Assembly (NCBI GenBank): GCA_023399815.1
Contig: JAEWOJ010000149.1
Coordinates: forward strand, 1 to 19,492
Length of the DNA: 19,492 bases
Direction of reading: 5' to 3'
From: Pseudomonadota bacterium
GTDB lineage: Bacteria; Pseudomonadota; Gammaproteobacteria; Xanthomonadales; Xanthomonadaceae
The translations under genes were made by a program, and so were the position numbers. Shown here piece after piece: positions 14,569 through 19,492 of this stretch. Numbering within the stretch: the first letter of the stretch is position 1; the number at the start of each line of letters is the position of its first letter. The notes beneath the pieces are model-generated. The model was given only the letters and a program-made list of their open reading frames with translations. It had not been told where the DNA came from and did no database searches.

Positions 14569-16878
14569 ATGCGTCGATTCGTGTGGCTGTCCTTCTGCCT
14601 GCTGGCACTCTGCAACCAGGCCCGCGCCGGCGAAGACGCCATCGTTCCCTCGCTGATCCCGCTGCCGGCCTCGATGCAGGTCGATGCGAAGGCGGCCGCC
14701 TTCCGCGTGGATGCCGATACCGTCCTCCATGCCGACGGCGATGCCGCGATGCGCGTGGCCGGCCAGCTCAACACTTTCCTCGCCAAGGCCGGACGCGCGC
14801 CGCTGCGCGTGGCCGGCAACGGCAGGGACCCGCATGGCATCCGCCTCGCCATCGATGCCAGCACCCCCCTTCCGGCCGAAGGCTATGCGCTCGCGGTCGA
14901 CGGCGACGGCATCGCGATCCACGCCGGCGACGAGGCCGGCCTGTTCCATGGCGCGGTGACCCTGTGGCAGCTGCTCACCCAGGGCGAAGGCGCGCGCGTG
15001 ACGCTGCCGGCCATGCGCATCGAGGACGCGCCGCGCTTCCCCTGGCGCGGCTACATGCTCGACTCGGCGCGGCATTTCCAGACGCCGGCGCAGGTGAAGG
15101 CGCTGCTCGACACGATGGCGCTGCACAAGCTCAACGTGTTCCATTGGCACCTGACCGACGACCAGGGCTGGCGCATCGAGATCAAGCGCTACCCGCGGCT
15201 GGCGCAGGTCGGCGGCTGCCGCATCCCCGCCGGCGATGCCGGGGTCGATCCGGCCAGCGGCAAGCCCGCGCCATATTGCGGCTGGTACTCGCAGGACGAC
15301 ATCCGCGGCATCGTCGCCCACGCCGCCGCGCTGCACATCACCGTGGTGCCGGAGATCGACATGCCCGGCCACGCCACCGCCGCCATCGCCGCCTATCCGG
15401 CGCTCGGCACCGAGGGCCGCGAGATCCCGGTCTCGGCGCACCGCGGCATCCACGCCAACCTGTTCAACGTGGACGACGCCACGTTCGACGTCCTCGACGG
15501 CGTGTTCGCGGAAGTGGCGCGGCTGTTCCCCGGCCCGTACATCCACGTCGGCGGCGACGAGGCGATCAAGACGCAGTGGCAGGCCTCGCCGCGCGTGCAG
15601 GCGCGGATGCGCGAGCTCGGCCTGGCCGACGAGGCCGCGCTGCAGAGCTGGTTCGTGCACCGCCTGGAAACCCTCCTGCACGCGCACGGCAAGCGCCTGG
15701 TCGGCTGGGACGAGATCCTCGACGGCGGCCTGGCGCCCGATGCCACGGTGATGTCCTGGCGCGGCATCGACGGCGGCATCGCCGCGGCGCGGGAGGGCCA
15801 CGACGTGGTGATGTCGCCCAATGCCGACCTGTACCTGGACTACCTGCAGACCGATTCGCCGGACGAGCCCGGCGGCCGTCCGCGCCCGAAGCTGATCCCG
15901 ATGGAGAAGTTCTACCGCTTCGAGCCGGTGCCCGAGGCGCTGGACGCGGCCCAGCGCCGCCACATCCTCGGCCTGCAGGCGAACATGTGGACCACCGACG
16001 ACGTGCGCTTCGCCGCGGTCGAGCACAATACCTTCCCTCGCCTGCTGGCGGTGGCCGAGACCGGCTGGACGCCGCAGGACGGCAAGGACTACGCCAGCTT
16101 CCTTCAGCGCCTGCCGGCCTGGAACCGGCGCTACGAGGCGCTCGGCGTCGGCCACGCGCGCACGCCGTTCCGCGTGCTGCTGGCCGACATGCCTGCCGGG
16201 AGCGACAAGGCGACGCTGCACCTGTCCAACCCGCTAGGCTACCCGGTGCATTACACGCTCGACGGCAGCGAACCGACCCCACAGTCGGCGCTGTACGCGC
16301 AGCCCATCGAGGTCGCATTGCCGGTCCGGCTGCGCGCGGCCGCCTTCGCCGACGGCAGGGCGCTGTACCCCGCCGATCGCTTCGACGTGAGCGCCGCCAG
16401 CCTGCGCAGCCGCAGCGACGCGCAGCTGCAGCCCTGCGTCGCCGAAGGCCCGGTCCTGCGCATGCAGGACGACACCACGCAGGCCGACGGCCGGCGCGCC
16501 CTGTTCAACGTCGCGTTCATGCAGCCATGCTGGCGCTGGGAGCAGGCGCCCCTGGCCGGCGCCGGCAGCATCGAAGTGCGCGCCGGCCGCCTGCCCTACA
16601 TCATCGACCAGGGCGAGGCCGAGGACGCCCGCCGCCGCTTCCTGCCGGCGCGCAGCGCGCACGGCGAGCTCGACGTCCGCGCCGGCTCCTGCGACGGCGC
16701 CGTCATCGCCACCGCGCCGTTGCCGGCGCGGCCCGACGCCGACGGCTTCATCACCCTGCGCGCGCCGCTGCTGCGCCGCTCCGCCGCGACCGAGGCGCTG
16801 TGCATCCGCTTCAGCGGCGACTTCCGCCCGGACATGTGGGTATTGAAGCAGGTGACGCTGCGGCCGGACGCCCGCTAG
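14569..16878 (+). CDS. Secreted GH20 beta-N-acetylhexosaminidase (second paralog)
   Basis: A protein of 769 residues with the same architecture as the one at 10748. It has a signal peptide (MRRFVWLSF, cleavage near ARA-GED, residue 20), SLIPLPASM, MLDSARHF, HWHLTDDQGWR (192-202), PEIDMPGHA, catalytic Asp330-Glu331 in HVGGDE, GWDEILDGG, SWRG, the YPVHYTLDGSE module and the same unrecognised C-terminal domain with cysteines. By eye the catalytic domains are about two-thirds identical, and the N-terminal regions differ much more. ATG 14569 is preferred; a GTG directly before it (14566) adds one residue. Only CGGA is seen upstream, so the ribosome site is weak. It is divergent from namZ with about 100 bp between, suggesting coordinated expression. 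Beta-linked GlcNAc-MurNAc or chitin fragments are plausible substrates. Confidence 0.95.
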   Translation: MRRFVWLSFCLLALCNQARAGEDAIVPSLIPLPASMQVDAKAAAFRVDADTVLHADGDAAMRVAGQLNTFLAKAGRAPLRVAGNGRDPHGIRLAIDASTPLPAEGYALAVDGDGIAIHAGDEAGLFHGAVTLWQLLTQGEGARVTLPAMRIEDAPRFPWRGYMLDSARHFQTPAQVKALLDTMALHKLNVFHWHLTDDQGWRIEIKRYPRLAQVGGCRIPAGDAGVDPASGKPAPYCGWYSQDDIRGIVAHAAALHITVVPEIDMPGHATAAIAAYPALGTEGREIPVSAHRGIHANLFNVDDATFDVLDGVFAEVARLFPGPYIHVGGDEAIKTQWQASPRVQARMRELGLADEAALQSWFVHRLETLLHAHGKRLVGWDEILDGGLAPDATVMSWRGIDGGIAAAREGHDVVMSPNADLYLDYLQTDSPDEPGGRPRPKLIPMEKFYRFEPVPEALDAAQRRHILGLQANMWTTDDVRFAAVEHNTFPRLLAVAETGWTPQDGKDYASFLQRLPAWNRRYEALGVGHARTPFRVLLADMPAGSDKATLHLSNPLGYPVHYTLDGSEPTPQSALYAQPIEVALPVRLRAAAFADGRALYPADRFDVSAASLRSRSDAQLQPCVAEGPVLRMQDDTTQADGRRALFNVAFMQPCWRWEQAPLAGAGSIEVRAGRLPYIIDQGEAEDARRRFLPARSAHGELDVRAGSCDGAVIATAPLPARPDADGFITLRAPLLRRSAATEALCIRFSGDFRPDMWVLKQVTLRPDAR

Positions 16879-16880
16879 CG

Positions 16881-16897
16881 CCCGACCGTCGGTCGGG
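16881..16897. repeat. Palindrome directly after the second hexosaminidase gene
   Basis: CCCGACCG and CGGTCGGG, 8-bp perfect arms around a single T, begin 2 nt past the stop codon. The core GACCG/CGGTC resembles the two palindromes at 16945-16965 and 17026-17046. There is no T-run after it, so it is a repeat and at best a weak terminator. Confidence 0.6.
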
Positions 16898-16939
16898 TGG
16901 CGACGCACCGCGCCGTGCCGTTCGCCAGTGCGGATTGAC

Positions 16940-17101
16940 GGGCAGTGCCGACCAACGGTCGGCACCCACGGATGTCACTGCCGGCGTGGCTGCAAGCGCA
17001 GCAGCAGATCGCGCAGCGGCGGGCAGCGCCGACCAACGGTCGGCACCCACGGATGTCATTGCCGGCGCGGCTGCAAGCGCAACAGCAGGTCGCGCAGCGG
17101 G
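16940..17101. repeat. 81-bp tandem duplication of a palindrome plus the VanZ gene 3' end
   Basis: Two direct repeats of exactly 81 bp (16940-17020 and 17021-17101) differ at six positions. Each holds a palindrome with GCCGACC/GGTCGGC arms and AAC loop (16945-16965; 17026-17046), a short CCCACGGATG spacer, and about 46 bp equal to the last codons and stop of the VanZ-family gene. Only the right copy is joined to the intact gene. The left copy is a detached fragment that would still encode DLLLRLQPRRQ and a stop on the minus strand. Confidence 0.92.
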
Positions 17102-17454
17102 GTGAACACCGTTGCCAGGCCCACGGCCACACCGATGGTGTTCGCCAGCGCATCCAGCGGATCGGCGCTGCGGGTGTCGGTCAACGCCCCCTGCGCGAAC
17201 TCGATGCACACGCCCATCGCCACCAGCCCCACGCCGACGACCCACAACGCGCGGCCGCGGCGGAACAGCTGCACCGCGCTGGCGGACAGCAGGAAATAGG
17301 CGATGAAGTGCTCGGCCTTGTCGCCGTTCTCGGGCAAGGACGGCAGCGGCGGCGGCGGGATCAGGCAGGCCACGATCACCGCCAGCACCGCCAACGCCCA
17401 CAGCGCGATCCAGAACGGCAGGTGCCGCAGCGGCTTGAACGGCGAGCGGTTCAC
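17056..17454 (-). CDS. VanZ-family small membrane protein
   Basis: A protein of 132 residues with about four hydrophobic segments: near residues 13-33, the HFIAYFLLSASAVQLF region, WVVGVGLVAMGVCIEFAQ, and ALANTIGVAVGLATVF. The NGDKAEHFIAYFLL and IEFAQ...RSADPLDALANTIG pattern is that of VanZ-like proteins, whose function is mostly unknown; the name comes from the teicoplanin-resistance VanZ. It starts with GTG at 17454, overlapping the TGA of the methyltransferase gene by 4 bp (GTGA), so translation is almost certainly coupled. Its last 46 bp are duplicated downstream. No link to the Nag locus is apparent. Confidence 0.85.
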   Translation of the reverse strand: MNRSPFKPLRHLPFWIALWALAVLAVIVACLIPPPPLPSLPENGDKAEHFIAYFLLSASAVQLFRRGRALWVVGVGLVAMGVCIEFAQGALTDTRSADPLDALANTIGVAVGLATVFTPLRDLLLRLQPRRQ

Positions 17455-18635
17455 AGGCGCCAGGTCAGGTCGCCCATTGCGAACGCCGCCGACAGGTCCA
17501 CGTCGCGGCTGAAGCCCATCACCTGGAAGCGCTCGCCCATCTCGGTGGGCAGGGTCAGGTGCTTGAACTGCTCGCGCAGGCGCATGCGCCCGACTTCGTC
17601 GGTGTGCTCGGCCGCGGCTTCCAGCAGGCCGGCGATGCCGTTGCCGAGCAGGAAACCGGCCTGGTGGCAGTAGCCGGCCAGGTCGAACCCGGCGCCGGTG
17701 CCCGCCTCGGCCAGCGCGGTGAAATCCACCGAGGCGGTGATGTCCTGCAGACCCGGCCACAGGTAGACGTCGTTGTGCACGCGATGCCGGTAGAACGCGC
17801 GCAGGGTGCCGTCGCGGCGGTCGTCCTGGTAGAACTCGGCGCGGGAATACCCATAGTCGACGAACAGCATCGCGCCGCGGCGCAGGCCACCGACCACCGC
17901 CTGGATCCAGTACGGCAGCTGCGGCAGCAGTTCGGAGCGGTAGCCGTCGGCGAAGGGACGCTCCAGGTAATGCTCGACGTGGCGCACCGCCGCAGACAGC
18001 AGCATGTCCGCCGGCTGCGCGCCGCGCACGAAGCGGCCCTCGCCGTCGAGTTCGACGGTCTCCTCGTAGACCTCGCCCTCGCTGACGAGGAAGCGCGGCG
18101 TCGGCAGCGCGTCGATCACCTCGTTGGCGAACAGCACGCCGTCCCATTCGTCCTCGAACGGGCGGTCCAGCCACTCCACGCGCGCGAACACCGCCGGGTC
18201 GAGCGCGCTTTCCAGGCGCTGGTGCTGGCGCTGGCGCAGGTCGGCGCTGGGTTCGAGGATGGCGTAGCGCGCCGGCAGCGCGTCCAGCTCGGCCAGGCGC
18301 CCGAGCGCGGCCTCGGCGAACGCGCCGCTGCCGCCGCCCAGTTCCAGCATGCGCGCCAGCGGGCCGAGCTCGCGCAGCGCCGGCGCCAGCGCGTTGGCGG
18401 TGGTCGCGGCGAACAGCGTGCCCATTTCCGGCGCGGTGACGAAATCGCCGGCGGCGCCGAACTTGCTGGCGCCGGCGCTGTAGTAGCCCCAGCCCGGGGC
18501 GTACAGCACCAGCTCCATGAAGCGCGAGAACGGCATCGCGCCGCCCTGGGCGAGGATTTCCGCGCGCAGGTGCGCAGCCAGCTGCTCGCTGTGGGCCAGC
18601 GCGTCGGATTCGGGCAGGGGCAGATCGGAATGCAT
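17451..18635 (-). CDS. MidA/NDUFAF7-type SAM-dependent methyltransferase (DUF185)
   Basis: A cytoplasmic protein of 394 residues. Family landmarks are MPFSRFMELVLYAPGWGYY (34-52), KFGAAGDFVTAPEMGTLFA (58-76), the SAM-binding ELGGGSGAFA (98-107), LFANEVIDALP, FVDYGYSR near the middle, and TASVDFTALA. The eukaryotic homologue NDUFAF7 symmetrically dimethylates an arginine of complex I subunit NDUFS2; the bacterial substrate is not known to me, and no nuo gene is here. The ATG at 18635 fits the family start. A longer frame runs to 19436 but would lie antisense to the SDR gene. No good ribosome site precedes the start. It heads a two-gene unit with the VanZ gene, and is divergent from the SDR gene with 54 bp between. 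Confidence 0.9.
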   Translation of the reverse strand: MHSDLPLPESDALAHSEQLAAHLRAEILAQGGAMPFSRFMELVLYAPGWGYYSAGASKFGAAGDFVTAPEMGTLFAATTANALAPALRELGPLARMLELGGGSGAFAEAALGRLAELDALPARYAILEPSADLRQRQHQRLESALDPAVFARVEWLDRPFEDEWDGVLFANEVIDALPTPRFLVSEGEVYEETVELDGEGRFVRGAQPADMLLSAAVRHVEHYLERPFADGYRSELLPQLPYWIQAVVGGLRRGAMLFVDYGYSRAEFYQDDRRDGTLRAFYRHRVHNDVYLWPGLQDITASVDFTALAEAGTGAGFDLAGYCHQAGFLLGNGIAGLLEAAAEHTDEVGRMRLREQFKHLTLPTEMGERFQVMGFSRDVDLSAAFAMGDLTWRL

Positions 18636-18689
18636 GGGACGGCGGTTTGCGGGGACAATGCACAGGATAGCCGAGCGAGGAAAGCGCAG

Positions 18690-19427
18690 ATGACGGATCC
18701 GCAACGGGTGGCCCTGGTGACGGGCAGCGCGCGCCGCATCGGCGCGGTCATCGCCCGCCACCTGCACGGCCACGGCTACCGGCTGGCGCTGCACGCGCAC
18801 CAGTCGGGCGAGGAACTGCAGGCGCTGGCCTTCGACCTGGAAAGCGAGCGCCCGGGCAGCGTGCTGGCGGTGCAGGCCGACCTGCGCGACCCGCAGGTGC
18901 TGCCGGAGCTGGTCGAGGACGTGGTGGCGCATTTCGGCCGGCTCGACGCGCTGGTCAACAACGCCTCCAACTTCTTTCCCACGCCGTTCGGGCAGGTGCG
19001 GGCAGAGCAGTGGGACGAGCTGTTCGCGGTCAACGCGCGCGCGCCGTTCTTCCTGGCGCAGGCCGCCGCCCCGCACCTGCGCCGGCAGCGCGGCGCCATC
19101 GTCAACCTGACCGACCTGCACGCCACCCAGCCGCTGCGCGACCACCCGGCCTACTCGGCGGCCAAGGCCGCACTGGAGATGACCACGCGCGCGCTGGCGC
19201 TGGAACTGGCGCCGCACGTGCGGGTGAATGCCGTGGCGCCCGGCGCGATCCTGTGGCCGGAACAGGGCAAGAGCGAGCAGGCCAAGCAGGCGCTGATGGA
19301 GCGCACGCCGATGGCGCGCACCGGCACGCCGCACGAGATCGCCGCAGCGGTGCGCTGGCTGCTCGACGACGCCGGCTACATCACCGGGCAGACGCTGCGG
19401 CTGGACGGCGGGCGCATGTTGACCTGA
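18690..19427 (+). CDS. Pteridine-reductase-like short-chain dehydrogenase (FolM/PTR1 type)
   Basis: A cytoplasmic NADPH-dependent SDR of 245 residues. The dinucleotide motif is TGSARRIG (11-18), with Arg at position 16 where classical SDRs have Gly; this TGxxxRxG form marks pteridine reductases. NNASNFFPTPFG (90-101) is also typical of that group. The catalytic set is Asp142, Tyr155 and Lys159, with the spacing of PTR1 (Asp in place of the usual Ser). The C-terminal LDDAGYITGQTLRLDGG is standard. The likely reaction is reduction of dihydrobiopterin, dihydromonapterin or dihydrofolate. The ATG at 18690 has AGGA about 8 nt upstream. Which pterin is used cannot be decided from sequence. Confidence 0.92.
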   Translation: MTDPQRVALVTGSARRIGAVIARHLHGHGYRLALHAHQSGEELQALAFDLESERPGSVLAVQADLRDPQVLPELVEDVVAHFGRLDALVNNASNFFPTPFGQVRAEQWDELFAVNARAPFFLAQAAAPHLRRQRGAIVNLTDLHATQPLRDHPAYSAAKAALEMTTRALALELAPHVRVNAVAPGAILWPEQGKSEQAKQALMERTPMARTGTPHEIAAAVRWLLDDAGYITGQTLRLDGGRMLT

Positions 19428-19443
19428 CCGCCCCAAGCATCAT

Positions 19444-19492
19444 GTAGGAGCGACGCGAGTCGCGACGGGGCCTTGCCGGGAAAACCCCGTCG
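19444..19492 (+). repeat. Intergenic palindromic repeat, right copy
   Basis: It begins TGTAGGAGCGACGCGAGTCG and contains GCGAC/GTCGC followed by a perfect hairpin CGACGGGG (19463-19470) and CCCCGTCG (19485-19492). It matches the element at 1-44 in opposite orientation. It begins 16 nt past the SDR stop and could form a 3' hairpin for that transcript, but there is no T-run. The window ends at the end of the stem. Confidence 0.75.

Noticed and set aside
16975..17020. A separate small gene or second VanZ gene
   Set aside because: It is only the duplicated last 46 bp of the VanZ-family gene with no start of its own.

Overview
The window is GC-rich, with tightly packed genes on both strands, and reads as chromosomal DNA of a Xanthomonadaceae bacterium (Xanthomonas, Pseudoxanthomonas, Lysobacter, Luteimonas or Stenotrophomonas type). 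Three things support this. The N-acetylglucosamine (GlcNAc) gene set nagX-nagA-nagB-II-nagR-nagP has the composition known from that family. A large TonB-dependent receptor sits among secreted glycosidases. Short palindromic repeats of a kind common in those genomes lie between genes. I cannot name the genus from sequence alone.

Layout. Positions 84-6485 (minus strand) carry nagX, nagA, nagB-II, nagR and nagP, transcribed leftward. Positions 6486-6851 are a divergent control region with two TGACA-N4-TGTCA palindromes (probable NagR operators), one beside each promoter. Positions 6852-13057 (plus strand) carry a glucokinase-family sugar kinase, a TonB-dependent receptor and a secreted GH20 beta-hexosaminidase. 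A convergent NamZ-type exo-N-acetylmuramidase (DUF1343/GH171) follows on the minus strand (13225-14469). A second, closely related secreted GH20 hexosaminidase follows on the plus strand (14569-16878). The right end leaves this theme: a VanZ-family membrane protein and a MidA/NDUFAF7-type SAM methyltransferase overlap on the minus strand, and a pteridine-reductase-like SDR diverges from them on the plus strand.

How it works together (inference from families). Secreted hexosaminidases and NamZ trim GlcNAc and MurNAc from chitin or peptidoglycan fragments. The TonB receptor brings ligands across the outer membrane and NagP carries GlcNAc across the inner membrane. The kinase makes GlcNAc-6-P, NagA deacetylates it, and NagB-II converts GlcN-6-P to Fru-6-P. 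NagX resembles transmembrane acetyltransferases and may re-acetylate periplasmic glucosamine. No MurNAc-catabolic gene (murQ, anmK, amgK, murP) is present, so the fate of the NamZ product is open.

Non-coding structure is abundant: a seven-copy GTTGCT microsatellite just upstream of nagX, a composite inverted-repeat block next to it, stacked palindromes between nagB-II and nagA, an 81-bp tandem duplication that copies a palindrome plus the 3' end of the VanZ gene, and oppositely oriented copies of one repeat at the two window ends. I see no tRNA, rRNA, CRISPR array, insertion sequence or phage gene. The core is a known type of Nag utilization locus; the less explained parts are the NamZ/double-hexosaminidase module, NagX with its microsatellite leader, and the repeats.
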